64,000 nt of DNA from Atherix ibis (lineage: Eukaryota; Arthropoda; Insecta; Diptera; Athericidae), in NCBI GenBank assembly GCA_958298945.1, contig OY282605.1, positions 118,788,267 through 118,852,266 of the forward strand, given 5' to 3'. This document shows, piece after piece, positions 12,592 to 23,735 of this stretch (its first letter is position 1; each line of letters opens with the position of its first letter). Position numbers and translations under genes: made by a program. Under the pieces are notes generated by a model. The model saw nothing but the letters and a program-made list of their open reading frames with translations. It was not told where the DNA came from and did no database searches.

Positions 12592-12782
12592 TTTATTATA
12601 CAATATTTTGGAAGATCAATGTTGCTCAGTTATCAAAATTACAAAAACAAAAAAAAAATTATGTTTTTTGTTGTATTGATTATCACAGTAAAACTAGCTT
12701 TATTGCACAGCCATTTCGATTAAAGCTTTTCTTAAATAGGTTGAGAGGGTGTCTAAAATGTTGTATGGAATTTCGGTGATGT
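12592..12782 (-). promoter_or_regulatory. 3' region of bHLH gene 1 with Brd and K boxes
   Basis: On the transcribed (minus) strand, a Brd box AGCTTTA lies at 12721-12727 and a K box TGTGAT at 12682-12687, 56 and 96 bases beyond the stop. AATAAA signals are at 12699-12704 and 12592-12597; only the second leaves the K box in the mRNA. In Drosophila these boxes in E(spl)-C transcripts mediate negative regulation by miRNAs such as the miR-4/miR-79 and miR-2/K-box classes. No GY box was seen. Confidence 0.65.
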
Positions 12783-13385
12783 TTACCAGGGCCTCCACAT
12801 GGTCTCCTTGGGTGACTGGGCAATTTTTAAAAGTCCCGAACGTAAGGCGTGATCGTGTCCTTCCGATTCGCTTCCGTATCCAGAGGATGCAGGACTCATT
12901 GGTGATGTGCACATATCATCGCATACGACTGTCAGCGGTGATGTTGGCGGTGTGGATGGTGTTGAGGTGCGCGGGTATTGTTGCATTCTAGTGGGTGGCG
13001 GTGCAAATATTGTCGACTGGATATTGTTTAGACGGTGTCCAAGATGTGTCATCAAACGGGTACCGAGTGTAATGTCAACACCGGGCGTCGATGCCAATGC
13101 CTTAGATACTTCGTTAGCTGCTTGGATGTAGCCAGACCGGAAACTATCTGTGACCGATTGTTGCTTGCGATTTTTCAGTTTTCTTAAATGCTCAACGGTC
13201 AATTCGAGGATGTCGGCTTTTTCCAATCGTGTAACATGCTCCCCCTCGTGTGTCAGACACTCCACCATCAAATCTTTAAGTTCATCCAAGCACTTGTTGA
13301 TGCGAGCACGTCTTTTACGCTCCAAAAGCGGTTTCATCACCTTACGGTATTGATAGGTTTTTGACATTTCCATTTCGAGAACCAT
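12783..13385 (-). CDS. E(spl)mbeta-HLH: Enhancer of split bHLH-Orange repressor, mbeta-like
   Basis: A 200-residue nuclear transcriptional repressor, the usual length for E(spl) bHLH proteins, in one exon. The N-terminus [20 protein letters not shown] matches the fly mbeta start. The bHLH domain is about residues 14-71, with the HES-specific proline at 19 in the basic region. The Orange domain is about 82-120 ([17 protein letters not shown]...[14 protein letters not shown]). A Ser-rich [13 protein letters not shown] segment (164-176) resembles the phosphorylation domain of fly m5/m7/m8. WRPW at 197-200 recruits Groucho. I chose the ATG at 13385; the two codons before it in the open frame come from a TTG. 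It faces the Bearded gene at 19160 and has an Su(H) paired site plus proneural site upstream. The mbeta name rests on overall resemblance; a shared ancestor of mbeta/mgamma is possible. Confidence 0.95.
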   Translation of the reverse strand: MVLEMEMSKTYQYRKVMKPLLERKRRARINKCLDELKDLMVECLTHEGEHVTRLEKADILELTVEHLRKLKNRKQQSVTDSFRSGYIQAANEVSKALASTPGVDITLGTRLMTHLGHRLNNIQSTIFAPPPTRMQQYPRTSTPSTPPTSPLTVVCDDMCTSPMSPASSGYGSESEGHDHALRSGLLKIAQSPKETMWRPW

Positions 13386-13617
13386 TTTCAATTTAGTCTT
13401 TTTATTTTTTTTACTCCTTCAAATATGTCTCAGTCTCGATAGTTTTTTTTAACGTTTGTCCTTTTCGAAAGGATATTCACTTTAACAAATTCGTAATCAC
13501 AGAAAAATTTCACTAAAAATCGTTGAATTTCTAACTTGCACTTTCGATCAAGTACGGACGACTTTTGCTTATAAAATGTTGGTTCTTGTACGATGTTAAC
13601 TCGACAAGCTCTGAGTT

Positions 13618-13656
13618 GAGAATGACTACAAATCGGTCGAGCACCCCCTTTTAAGT
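13618..13656 (-). promoter_or_regulatory. Core promoter of bHLH gene 1 (TATA-like and Inr)
   Basis: On the minus strand a TATA-like CTTAAAAGG (13655-13647) precedes an initiator TCATTC (13625-13620; consensus TCAKTY). This puts +1 at about 13623, 32 bases after the TATA-like start. The predicted 5' untranslated region is about 238 bases. The same TCATTC initiator appears in bHLH gene 2 and the first Bearded gene. Confidence 0.55.
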
Positions 13657-13699
13657 GCGGCTCATCAAATTTCAGGTATTCGTTCGCCCATTTTTCAAT

Positions 13700-13749
13700 C
13701 GTGGGAAACAATTTCGAAGTGAGGTTCCCACACGATTGCGGCCACCTGC
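13700..13749. promoter_or_regulatory. Su(H) paired site plus proneural A site, bHLH gene 1
   Basis: CGTGGGAA at 13700-13707 and TTCCCACA at 13725-13732 form a head-to-head Su(H) pair with 17 bp between the octamers, within the 15-17 bp range used for paired Notch complexes. CACCTGC at 13743-13749 (GCAGGTGG on the other strand) is a proneural Achaete/Scute-type E-box, 10 bp beyond the pair. The module starts about 77 bp upstream of the predicted transcription start. This is the SPS+A arrangement known for Notch-responsive E(spl) genes. Confidence 0.88.
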
Positions 13750-14520
13750 TTGAGATAAACACGCACAGCTGTTGGCATTTCTTCGTGCCGGTCCGTATAT
13801 ACAGTTCTCCTGGTCGACGGTATACAATTGGGTATAGTGTTCTCTCGTTCAGCCGTTCACTATTCTTGTGGCAACAGCACTTTATGCATGAACTCGCCTT
13901 GGAGTGGTACGGACGTGCGGATACACCGAATGATATAATTTCGAGTTATTCGTGCTGTAAGAATATGAATTTCATCGAGGGATCGGCGACAAACGGACGG
14001 AGAACTGTTGGGATATCAAATCAGCACAGTTCGCTATGGTTTGGCTTGGCCTGACCGGGCAGGGCTGCACGTTCTTGTCTGGCGGCCGGAAGATTAACCT
14101 TTTCAGTCTCGCCCAGGAGCAAAACGGGCGGACGATAGCACGAGTAACTTGACACTCAATTTGAATGATACACGCCGTGTAAGTTGTCCTCATTGATTGT
14201 TGAGGGGTTAGGGGGGGATATACAGAAATCCATAGTCGAACGGATAATCAGAGAGTCCAACATGGAAGATCAAGTCAGCTCCGAAGCCGGCTGCTCACGA
14301 CGTGCTGTAATGCGTTCGTTCAAAGGTTTTGTACAAGCGCGCTCGTACGAGTATGTACAGCACAAGTCAGCAGCCAAACGATTGACGGCAGGCGTTGGGT
14401 CGACGCTGTTGATGTACACACGCGATCAGCACGAGTTCTTCGATTCGATCGGAATAATTTGTGCGCTGCGCTGCGGTGCTGCTGTGCTTTTTAGAGTATC
14501 CGTTCGATAATGACGTATGG
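13750..14520. other. Upstream DNA of bHLH gene 1, probable enhancer
   Basis: Transposon-free, comparatively GC-rich sequence directly upstream of the promoter module. It holds copy 2 of the 19-bp element (14419-14437). No coding potential is supported; open frames on either strand have no known motif. Confidence 0.5.
14419..14437 (+). promoter_or_regulatory. 19-bp shared element, copy 2
   Basis: Reads CACGCGATCAGCACGAGTT, about 800 bp upstream of the predicted start of bHLH gene 1. It contains CACGCG (the class C site used by Hairy/E(spl)) and CACGAG (an N-box), spaced like the E-box halves of copies 1 and 3. A paired autorepression site is my inference. Confidence 0.6.
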
Positions 14521-15640
14521 CGTAATAGGCGGTGGGGCAAATTACAATATTTTCGTTGGCGAATTATGGATGCACTCCACCCGCTCCATACAATGGCCTA
14601 TTACTCTTACCTGCCGTGTAAACAAAATCGGTAATTGAAAAATTGCGCAAAAAATCACGATACTCTCTAGTGGCATAGAACTGAATCCCCCCCAGTACAT
14701 GTAGTGTTGTTAGTTATACACTTTATTGTTTGTCTTTCTTTGTTTTGTGGAATTTGGTTTTTGATTTTATTTTTGTTGTTGTTAAGTTTAGAAAATGAAA
14801 ATTGGAGGCACTGTGTGAGAACATGACCTCTTCGCATAGTCATCGTATTTTCTATAATTTTTCTTCTTCTTACAAACCAAATGGCACTAACAAGTCCATT
14901 GACTCTTTGCACTTTAGCTTTGGACCTCTTGTGATTACGATTGAATGAAGTACCTTTTGTATTTTGGAATGTAGGTGAGCGTTTATAATTTTCATTCCCA
15001 TAAATATGATTGCATTTTTTATTATCATAAAATAAACTTTATTAAATAATAATGTGCAATTGTTTTGTTAAGAAAATATCAATTTTTACCTAATAATTGC
15101 TGATCGGAAGGATCTTTTCAAAATTAAGAAAAACATTGGATGGAAATTTAAAAAGTAAGTGAATCAGCAGGCGCTACTCTCACATTCGATTTTAATTACA
15201 GAAATGATAAATAGTTAGTTTACCGCTAGATGTCACCTATGTATGTAATGGGTAATCCATTTTTAAGTTTGGAAAAAACAACTCTGTAATATCAAAAATA
15301 TTTAATAAACTTACAATTAAAGATAGTATTTATTTAGATTAAGATTTACCATTATATATTATAGGTCTTATAGCTATTTAACGATGTAAAATAATTGTAA
15401 AAAAAATTTCTGCAAATATGCACAATTTTCTTCAGAGATGAGGCTGTTTTTCGCTCGATGAATACGTTAATAAGTAAAATTCTTCTATATGGGTCTTTGG
15501 TAATTCTAAAGTTCGATGTGGATTTTGGTTTAAAGTTTTTTATTGACCCGTATTTTTTTTTAAATGAAAAAGGAGAAATCGTTATGGCCGTATAATAATC
15601 AATTTTCGGAACTTGAAGATGACACTATAAATCACATAAT
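14521..15640. other. Intergenic DNA with a dispersed repeat
   Basis: No gene. About 15208-15250 shares TACCGCTAGATG and flanking bases with 44685-44730, so a short dispersed repeat is present. Otherwise AT-rich and featureless. Confidence 0.4.
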
Positions 15641-15670
15641 ATGACTAATTCTGGCTTTCTTGATTAAAAA

Positions 15671-15830
15671 GTTACCAGGACGCATAATTTTCAGATATGC
15701 TTGATGTCAATTGGACTTTTTCTTCTAGGACTAGGCAAAAGAACATTTGTACAAAGAGAATTTCCAAACTTTAGATCATTTAAAAGCCAATTGACATCAA
15801 GCATATCTGGAAATTATGCGTCCTGGTTAA
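15671..15830. repeat. Hairpin element with 46-bp inverted arms (MITE-like)
   Basis: Arms at 15674-15720 and 15782-15827 are near-perfect reverse complements (ACCAGGACGCATAATTT... against ...AAATTATGCGTCCTGGT) around a 61-base loop. TTA stands directly outside both ends, compatible with a 3-bp target duplication as in PIF/Harbinger-type MITEs. No coding capacity. It could alternatively be a structured RNA, but the flanking TTA favours a transposon. Confidence 0.6.
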
Positions 15831-17216
15831 TTATTTAATACAATTTTTAATTATGTTAAATTTTTTGTAAAATGCCAAAGTTTTTAAACATATAAAAAAT
15901 AAAAATTTGATTAAAATTTGGTATTTTAAATTGGGTTTTATTTCATTTTACATTATCAAATTATAAATTGGATAACAATTTATAAATACTTAGCAACTAA
16001 ATATACTCTTTAAAGAAAAGGAGACTTTTAAAAACGAAAATCCCTTTTAATGAATACGTTTATTTTAAAGAAATTTATCAACCACTAAAATGCCGTAAAT
16101 TCTTTTGAAACTAAAAAAAAAAAAACACAAAAAAATAACACCTAAAATCTTCGATTAACACGTGCATATTCAAAGAATTTCAATTTATTTAAAAATTCCA
16201 GATAATATTGGTGCATGGATGGATGGCTGGATAGATGGATGGTGATAAATGAAATTATATATAAAAATAAATAACCCTCAACGACACCTCGAGGTCTAGC
16301 CATTTGAAGAGATTTGTCTGAAAAAAAAAACAAAAAAAATATTGGTGAGAAGCTAAAATCAACCATGTGCTTGTACAGTCGTTGTAAGTTAAGCACAAGT
16401 GCACACATTTGCGGGACAAAAGTCATAAACTTCCTACAATTCCCACCTAACAACGTTGAGTTAAAAGAACACTTGTCGCGTACGTGTTTGATATTATACG
16501 AAGGAACATAGACTTTCCGGAATACACCTACCTGATGTCTAGCCTAACAAGTATCTACGTACCATTAGTCTACAGGTAGAAAGTTATAAACCCATTTACT
16601 TATCTTACAGGTACCTATCGTCAGGTTTGACTCTACTCTACTCCAGTCACTTAGCTAGTTAGTTAGGTGACTATAAGCCCATTGGGCTATCGGCATTTAC
16701 AACTAACATTAACGTGTTTTCCCCTATTTTATTACACTTCAGCGCCAGCAGGGTGGGTGTTTTATTGATTTTTGTTCGATTTTAAACTTTTTTTTTCTTC
16801 TGTTTACACGCATTCCTGCATTTACGAATTCTAGAAAGAAACATAAACAATAAAATGTACGTGGTCAGAATGGATGAATACAATTCTAAGTCTGGAATAT
16901 GAATTTAACTAATTTTTTTTCTTTTCCAGAATATCACGAAAACTAAATGGGTACAGAACAACTCTATGTAAATATACAAAAATTCCATTCTAATTTTCTT
17001 TATATTTTTTCTACAACAATATTTTGAAATAAAGTTAAAAATTGATTATATCTTTCAGTCAGTTATGTGAGAATTAATAGAATTATCCAACTCCCATTTA
17101 ACGAATGGAATATTCAATGGTCTGTATTATTATCTACAATACTTCAATCAATCTATTCGTTTAACAATAATCCTTAAAACAGGGAATGAAAAATAACTAT
17201 TATATAAGATGGGAAA
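15831..17216. other. AT-rich intergenic DNA
   Basis: Nothing recognisable. A tetranucleotide-like GGAT run lies at about 16210-16245. It sits between the first bHLH gene and its Bearded partner. Confidence 0.4.
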
Positions 17217-17358
17217 AATAGATACTAAAAAAAAAATAGATACAAAAAAAATAGATACAAAAAAAATAGATACAAAAAATAGATACAAAAAAAATAGATA
17301 CAAAAAAAAATAGATACAAAAAAAATAGATACAAAAAAAAAATAGATACAAAAAAAAA
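17217..17358. repeat. Minisatellite (TAGATACAAAAAAA)n
   Basis: About nine tandem units, AGATAC followed by a run of 6-10 A and a T. Unit lengths of 12-17 differ only in the A-run, which points to slippage. Confidence 0.9.
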
Positions 17359-18640
17359 CCACTCAAAATCCATTAGTCAAATTTGGTTTTTGTTAACCAG
17401 AAGAAGGAAAAAAATTTTCAAATTGAAAGAAAAATCTTCTTCCCACATCATGTACTCGTAATTAAAGGACCAAAAGAAAGTGAAAAGAAATAACAGAAAA
17501 TTATCTGAAAAACTTCCTTCACGAAAATATATTCTCTGGTCAAATCTAAGTAATAACAAATTAACTAAAAAAAAAAAAGGCCAAGTGAATCAAGCGCATA
17601 TAACTTAACAAAGAAGCAAAAAAAAATCACTTAAAAAAAGGAAATAATTATCTAACTAAAAGGCAAAAAGAAAAAGAAGAAGAAGAAAAAAACCACATAT
17701 GGAAAATCGAAACGATATATACGTTTACCACTCAAAACATCCTTAAAAATCATTAATTTGTTAGAAAATTAAAGATTGTTTCCCATCGACACAACAGCAA
17801 AAAAAAAAAAAAGGATCGTCGAAATGAATACGATCATCGGCTCAATAGTTTAACAAATCCACACCAACCGTAACAGTGTTTTTAAGATAAAGAAGAAGAA
17901 AACTATATTTTTTTTCTCTTAAAAGATAAACGATGCAAAGACGAAAATCTATATTTGTTAAATAAGATAAATTGGAAGGTATTGTAGTAAAGTATGAGTA
18001 GTCGTCAGTCAGTCCTTTCTCACAATTAATCCGGGTTACAAAAAATTGATGTGCGCCCAATGGCATAAAGCTGACCCGTCGTAAGAGTGGTGAACCTCGT
18101 GTCAAGATAGAAAAAATTACGATACTCTATCGGCCAATGTGTATAATTGGAAATCCTTAAAGAAAGGACCACGGACAATGATGAGTGAAAAAAAGATTCA
18201 TATTACATTTTCGAGTCCATTTGATGATGGGATCGTTCAATGTTCTCTCCTGTCGTCCAGAGGACGTGCTTTTTTTCCTAATTCCGTTATCAATGTTTTT
18301 TTTTTGCGTTCATGGATGGATGCATGCCTAAATATTATATAAAGAAAGAAAGCAAAAAAAACCATTCAATTCTTCTGTCAATTCTACATTTGAACATATG
18401 TGTCCTTTTTTTTAAAAAAAAATTTCTGAACAAATTAAAACGAAGAAAAATGAGGCTTTTTTTTTTGTTGTAAATCTAACAAAAAAAAAATTAAAAATAG
18501 AAAATACAAGAGTCCTTTTTTTAAATGTGTTATAGCCATGTGGAAAAAAAGAGATGAAAAATCGGTCGTGGTATGGACAAAAAAAAAAGAACAGGAAAAT
18601 ATCGAACGTGAGGAGATCAAAAATAACATCAGCAAACAAT
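17359..18640. other. AT-rich upstream DNA of Bearded gene 1
   Basis: Homopolymer-rich with no coding frame of substance. One isolated Su(H)-like TTCTCACA at 18017-18024 may be chance. Confidence 0.4.
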
Positions 18641-18659
18641 ACAAGATTTCTATTTAATG

Positions 18660-18692
18660 TGTGGGAACTCGAGGAATCGTTGGATTCCCACG
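18660..18692. promoter_or_regulatory. Su(H) paired site of Bearded gene 1
   Basis: TGTGGGAA at 18660-18667 and TTCCCACG at 18685-18692, again with 17 bp between the octamers. It lies about 340 bp upstream of the TATA box. No proneural site follows at 10 bp, unlike the bHLH genes; a GCAGGTG site (CACCTGC on plus, 18829-18835) lies 136 bp further on. Confidence 0.85.
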
Positions 18693-18828
18693 ATCCTGAA
18701 TCCTGGGCAAACATATATCCGATACGGACTTGTTCGATTCCTTGTACTCCTCCAACGGACGCAGGTTGTCAATAATGATTTCTCCCTCGTTCAGCTCGTG
18801 TTTTTCTTTAGCTGTAAGAAAATTTGAA

Positions 18829-18835
18829 CACCTGC
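18829..18835. promoter_or_regulatory. Proneural E-box upstream of Bearded gene 1
   Basis: CACCTGC, i.e. GCAGGTGT on the other strand, fits the proneural RCAGSTG consensus. The second Bearded gene has the same site (50794-50800) at a similar distance from its paired site. Confidence 0.5.
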
Positions 18836-19031
18836 CATTTTTTTTACCCGTGATTTTTAATCATGGTACATACTTGCACCCTATTTGCTGTTCGTTATGC
18901 ATCCCTCAATCCCTGCACGTATCGAAACACCATCAGTTCGGTTATTCCAACATGTGCTGATAATTTTCTGTACAAGGTGGTGTGGTTCGTCTTATGGTGT
19001 ATGTATAGTATATGACAAGTCCTTGCTCATG

Positions 19032-19068
19032 TATAAAAGGAGGACTTTTCGAATTTTTAGTATCATTC
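19032..19068 (+). promoter_or_regulatory. Core promoter of Bearded gene 1
   Basis: TATAAAAG at 19032-19039 and initiator TCATTC at 19063-19068 give +1 at about 19065, 33 bases from the TATA start. The 5' untranslated region would be about 95 bases. Confidence 0.7.
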
Positions 19069-19159
19069 AGCAAGCAATCTTCTTGTAAGCAACATCGTCT
19101 TTTCGAAAAGTTTATCATTTTGAGTATTTCGTAAATTTTTTGAGTAAAGATATTTTAAA

Positions 19160-19648
19160 ATGTGCGTTGAAAAGAAATCAGTCCAAAAGTACGAATCACG
19201 TGCCATCGAGAAAACTATGGAGTATCAAAAGAAGTCGAAATTATCGACATACAGTATTAAGAAAGTATTAAAGACGCTGTTTAAGAGTCAACAAAAGACC
19301 GTCACCACTAAAACAACTTCATTGGAATCATTAGAATCCATTGACAACATGAAGAATTACCAAGTCGAACGCCACCATCAAGACGAAATTGACGAGAATG
19401 CCGCCAATGAGAAACTTCTGGAAGACCAAACTAAAATGCGCTCCATCGAAGATATTGAATATTTGGAATTGGATTATGAGTTGGAGTCGTTTGTACCAGT
19501 AAATTTTGTTCGAACTGAAGCTGGCACATTTTTCTGGACAACAACTAATCCAGCACCAGCCGATTCAGACCTCATCCAGCCAGTCTACTGTTGTACAAGT
19601 AATCAGCTTCCGGAATTCGAATGCCGTGATCGTTGGGCACAGGCATAA
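19160..19648 (+). CDS. Bearded-family protein, m4/malpha-like
   Basis: A 162-residue cytoplasmic protein of the Bearded family. In flies these bind the E3 ligase Neuralized and inhibit Delta endocytosis, thereby tuning Notch signalling. The family architecture is complete. A basic amphipathic helix spans about 24-46. NAANEKL at 80-86 fits the NXANE(K/R)L Neuralized-binding motif. PVNFVRTEAGTFFWT is at 113-127, and the C-terminus is DRWAQA (157-162), the ending found in m4/malpha-type members. A single exon starts at the ATG at 19160. Promoter and Su(H) pair upstream and miRNA-type boxes downstream support a Notch-target gene. Whether it is the ortholog of m4 or of malpha cannot be settled from this. 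Confidence 0.93.
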   Translation: MCVEKKSVQKYESRAIEKTMEYQKKSKLSTYSIKKVLKTLFKSQQKTVTTKTTSLESLESIDNMKNYQVERHHQDEIDENAANEKLLEDQTKMRSIEDIEYLELDYELESFVPVNFVRTEAGTFFWTTTNPAPADSDLIQPVYCCTSNQLPEFECRDRWAQA

Positions 19649-19871
19649 ATTTCATTTTCGATCGATCATCATCATTTGTCGTCTTCTCATCATAAATTGA
19701 TTACCTGAAAAATGTCTTCCAATATTTTTGTTGTTGTTGTCGTTTGTATTTAATTATAAGTAAAAAAAAAAAAAAAACTGAAGAGCTTTAAAATTTACAT
19801 TTTGTACACTTCCTCATTATTTGCTGTGAGGTAGTTTTTTTTTTTGTGATAAATTTTTATGTGATAATAAA
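19649..19871 (+). promoter_or_regulatory. 3' region of Bearded gene 1: GY, Brd and K boxes
   Basis: All three classical boxes occur on the sense strand: GY box GTCTTCC at 19714-19720, Brd box AGCTTTA at 19784-19790, and K boxes TGTGAT at 19845-19850 and 19860-19865. AATAAA follows at 19866-19871. In Drosophila these are seed-match sites for miR-7, the miR-4/79 class and the miR-2/11 class respectively. Confidence 0.8.
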
Positions 19872-20655
19872 TATAAATAAATAATCATAATTTGAAAAGA
19901 ATTTCTTTTTTTTTTCTTCATTAAATATCGAAATGGGGTCAAATTATTTTTTCCACTCTGAATATTAACCACGTTGATCGAGAAGAAAGATTGTTTTTTT
20001 CCTTGTGTTTTGTATAATGTCAAGTGGATATTAAATATTTTCCAATATGAATCCAATAAATTAGTCTGCTCTCTGCTTGGGAGGTTTAAATAACAACGAT
20101 TTCTCTTATAGTTGTCATTTTGACTTAATTCATATTAGAAAGGACCCTCAATAAAAATATACTCAACACGTGCACATACTTTAGTCAATGTGCTGCTACA
20201 TAACATATCTATGTCCTGTGGGAATATACAGTCACGTGTTTAGATTAGAACTTGAACGGTGGTCAATTACAGCTATTCATTCAATTTGAAATCAATTTTA
20301 CGTTTGAGATACGGCGTATTGTTCAATTAGTTCATTATGAAAATTACAAGGAAGAAAAGAGCATAAGAAATCGGGAGTTGCGCTGACTCAGTAGTTTTTT
20401 GCATTAACATTTGAAGTGTTTAGAATAGAATAGAAAGCATTATTATTCAGTTTGCGCTTCGGAAAGTAAAATTCAATAAAATATACTTCAAAGTTAGATT
20501 TTGATAAAATTATTATTTAATTATATTTATTTAACTAATTCATTATATGAATTGTTTCATTGAAAAAATAAAAATTCTATAAGAGCTTTTTGATAACTTT
20601 TTTTCACATTTCGAGCAGTTATAATTCGGTCATTACTTTAAGGATGTTCGATTGT
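19872..20655. other. Intergenic DNA
   Basis: AT-rich, no coding frame or recognised repeat. Confidence 0.4.
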
Positions 20656-20658
20656 AAA

Positions 20659-21570
20659 TATAGGGTTTTCCAAAAGGAGTGATATGATTTCTTTAAAAAA
20701 AAACACACTAATTGTTAAGGAAATTCAAATGTTTTTTATTTAATATGAAGAACAATCGATACAATTAAATTCTGAATAAAACGTCATTCAAATGGCCTCC
20801 ACGACTTCTTTTGCAGGAACGAATTCGATGAACCCAATTTTCGAGCACTTTTTCCACTGAATCAAGTCGTATGTCATGAATAGCACGTTCAATATTGACT
20901 TCTAAAGCTTGAAGAGAGTATGGTTTATTGCCAAAGACCAATGACTTCAAATAACCCCACAAGAAATAGTCTAATGGTGTTAAATCACAACTTCTTGGAG
21001 GCCATTCAATGTCATAATTTCTTGAAATAATCGAATCTTCAAACTTTTCTTGCAATAATTCGGTTGTTGCACGTGCTGTGTGGCACGTAGCCCCGTCTTG
21101 TTGGAACCAAATGTTGTCAAGATCAACTTCTTCCAATTTCGGCCATAAAAAGTTGGTTATCATCGATCTATACCGCTCTCCATTGACCGTAACGGTGCTA
21201 CCAGCTTCATTTCGAAAGCAGTACGGAGCGATGATTCCACCAGACCAAAAACCACACCAAACTGTCAATTTAGGTGAATGTAATGGTTGTTCATGAATAA
21301 TTGATGGATTTTCTTCGCACCAGAATCGACAGTTTTGTTTATTTATCAAAATAATCGTTCCCCAATTGCGCACGAAAAATTGCAATTGGAGAACGATTAT
21401 TTCGATAATAAAATTGAATAATTTGTAAACGTTGTTCTTGCGTATGTCTTTCCATGATGAAATTGTAAACATTACTGAATACAATGAAAGAAAAATGACA
21501 GATTATGACATATTACAAATGGCCGAAACGTCACTTAGAAATTATATTACTCTTATTGAAAAACTCTATA
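20659..21570 (-). mobile_element. DD41D (rosa-like) mariner, internally deleted
   Basis: Ends TATAGGGTTTTCCAAAAGG (left) and, inverted, TATAGAGTTTTTCAATAAG (right), flanked by TA. It is about 0.91 kb where about 1.3 kb is normal. The transposase reads on the minus strand. A short N-terminal piece (MERHTQEQRLQIIQFYYRNN, from the ATG at 21455) is joined out of frame to the catalytic part, so most of the DNA-binding region is missing. Confidence 0.8.
20765..21455 (-). pseudogene. DD41D transposase, deleted and out of frame
   Basis: The catalytic part keeps NKQNCRFWCEENP, VWCGFWSGGIIAPYCF, FQQDGATCHTARATTELLQ and WPPRSCDLTPLDYFLWGY. Counting residues between the QDG aspartate and the TPLDYF aspartate gives 41, hence DD41D rather than the DD34D of ordinary mariners. 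The C-terminus is complete to the stop at 20765. The N-terminal helix-turn-helix region is lost by deletion. Confidence 0.75.
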
Positions 21571-21589
21571 CTCTAAAAATTGAGAATTG

Positions 21590-22010
21590 GCTGAGTCCAT
21601 AATTTTTTTTATAGTCTTACAAAAAATATCTAATGGTGTCTTTAAATCACGTAATTACGCATCCTGGAAACTTTTAGCGCAGTAAAGTCCAAATTGTTGT
21701 GTTGTGTGGCTTACGATGTCAATACGGTCTTAATTGAAGTTGTCAAGTTCATGACAAAAGAATTTGGTTATTATAAGGCAATGGTTCTCAAACAGTACCG
21801 GTACTTTTTTCTTCATTTTCAATACGTTCAAATCAAAATATAGTCAGACAGTCACTTTTTTTTCGAATACAATGGCTTCTTTATAGTTATTTATAGGTTT
21901 TCAAAGTACCATAAGTGAAAATTATGATTAATGGCATATCCACTGAACAAGAAATTAGCCTCATCGCTGACGAAATTTTGTTCGAAAAAGCGCCAAACAT
22001 AACTACAGAA
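21590..22010 (-). mobile_element. Older DD41D-like relic
   Basis: Contains degraded equivalents of the neighbouring element: a segment around 21625-21680 parallel to the region before the third catalytic Asp, and ATTAGCCTCATCGCTGACGA (21955-21974), the inverse of the SDEA block. No ends are identifiable. Confidence 0.45.
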
Positions 22011-22451
22011 AATCATTACTTTTGTAGAAAATTTTTTAAATTTAAATGTATTATTGATTAAATAAATAAATATATAATATAAAATGGCAATTTATTATCT
22101 AAACAAATAATATCTTTAAATATATATATTTTTGAAAAACTATTAAATGATTGAGCTTTATTTTACAAATTATAAAATGAATAATCTCTTATGAAGTAAA
22201 AATTATTTTATAAAAAGTAGAAATTCGCCTGAAATTGTGTATGAATGGTTTAATATGAGTAATTTATTGGGTGTATGCAAAAGTTTAGAACGTTTTTTAA
22301 CATATACAATTAAACATTTTTTTTTTAGATTTTTATTATTTATTAAATCAATTTATATAATTTCCATCCGTTCTTATAACCTTCTCCCATCTTTCTATCA
22401 ACTTATTAATACCATTAGTGTAAAATTCCGTGGATTTTGATGCAAAAAATG

Positions 22452-23735
22452 TATTGGGTGTATAACTTAAAAATGCTGGATTGACAACAGATGGCATAAC
22501 TTTTACACATGTTTTGTCTTAATAATAACTCATATGGCATTTTGGAGGTTAAAATCTGTCATTCATTTTCGATTAGTCATTGAACGGTGTAAACAACAAA
22601 TGTTTTTTTTTGCTTCAAAAATGTCGAATTTCGTACCAAAAAAGTCCCATTTGCGGGAAGTGTTGATTTACTTCTTCAATTTGAAAAAAAGTGCAGCTGA
22701 AGCACATCGATTGCTCACCGAAGCTTATCCTGAATATGTTCCATCGATTTCCACGTGCGAGAGATAGTTTGTGCTGTCAAAAGTGGTGATTTTGACACGG
22801 AAGACAAAGAACGACCAGGTCAGCCAAAAAAGTTTGAAGATGAAGATTTGGAGGCATTACTCGACGAAGACTGTTGTCGAACTCAAGAAGAAATTGCAAA
22901 ATCATTGGGAGTCACTCAAGCAGCCATTTCAAAACGTTTGAAAGCAGCAGGGTTCATCCAAAAGCAAGGAAATTGGGTCCCAAATGAACTGAAGCCGAGA
23001 GACGTTGAAAGGCGATTTTGCATGTCCGAAATGCTGCTTGAACGGCAAAAAAAGAAGTCGTTTTTGAATCGAATCATTACTGGCTACGAAAAATTGATTC
23101 ATTACGACAACCCAAAGCGCAAAAAATCGTATGTGAAGCCCGGCCAACCAGCCAAATCAACGCCAAAGCCAAATATCCATGGCGCCAAGGTAATGCTCTG
23201 TATTTGGTGGGATCAGATAGGTGTGATCTATTATGAGCTATTGAAATCGGGCCAGACGATCACAGGCGACCTCTACCGAACACAATTAATCCGTTTGAAA
23301 CGAGCATTGGCCGAAAAACGCCCGGAACATGCGACCAGACACGAAGCCATAATTTTCCATCATGACAACGCTCGGCCTCATGTTGCAATACCGGTTAAAA
23401 ATTATTTAGAAAACAGTGGCTGGGAAATTTTGCCTCACCCGCCTTATAGCCCAGACCTTGCCCCGTCCGACTACCATTTGTTTAGATCCATGCAAAACGC
23501 CCTCACCGGAATACGCTTCACTTCAGAACAGGGCATCAAAAATTGGCTCGATTCATTCTTGGCCTCAAAACCGGAGCAGTTTTTTTGGCGCGCAATCCAT
23601 ATGTTGCCAGAAAGATGGGAAAAAGTAGTGGCTTCCGATGGACAATACTTTGAATAAAATATATTGTAACAATTTTTCAAAATAAACACTCAAAGTTTGC
23701 CAAAAATCCCGCATTTTTAAGTTATACACCCAATA
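22452..23735 (+). mobile_element. Inner mariner, inserted into the outer mariner
   Basis: A 1.28-kb DD34D mariner with inverted ends TATTGGGTGTATAACTTAAA. Its first 12 bases are the same as those of the outer element, so the two families are related. It lies in the opposite orientation to its host and is the younger of the two. Confidence 0.9.
22621..23657 (+). pseudogene. Inner mariner transposase with lost catalytic Asp
   Basis: Starts at the ATG at 22621 (MSNFVPKKSHLREVLIYFFN). A one-base shift near 22762, where CERWF would be expected, breaks the frame, which then runs open to 23657. WVPNEL, HHDNARPHVA and YSPDLAPSDYHLF are intact. The first catalytic Asp is changed: ITGYEKLIHYDN where TGDEKW is normal. 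The C-terminus ERWEKVVASDGQYFE is complete. Two independent lesions mean it is inactive. Confidence 0.85.

Noticed and set aside
12699..12704. AATAAA as the main polyadenylation signal of bHLH gene 1
   Set aside because: It would leave the K box at 12682-12687 outside the mRNA; the signal at 12592 is preferred, though either may be used.
13386..13391. Extending bHLH gene 1 by two codons
   Set aside because: The upstream codon is TTG; the ATG at 13385 matches the family start [10 protein letters not shown].
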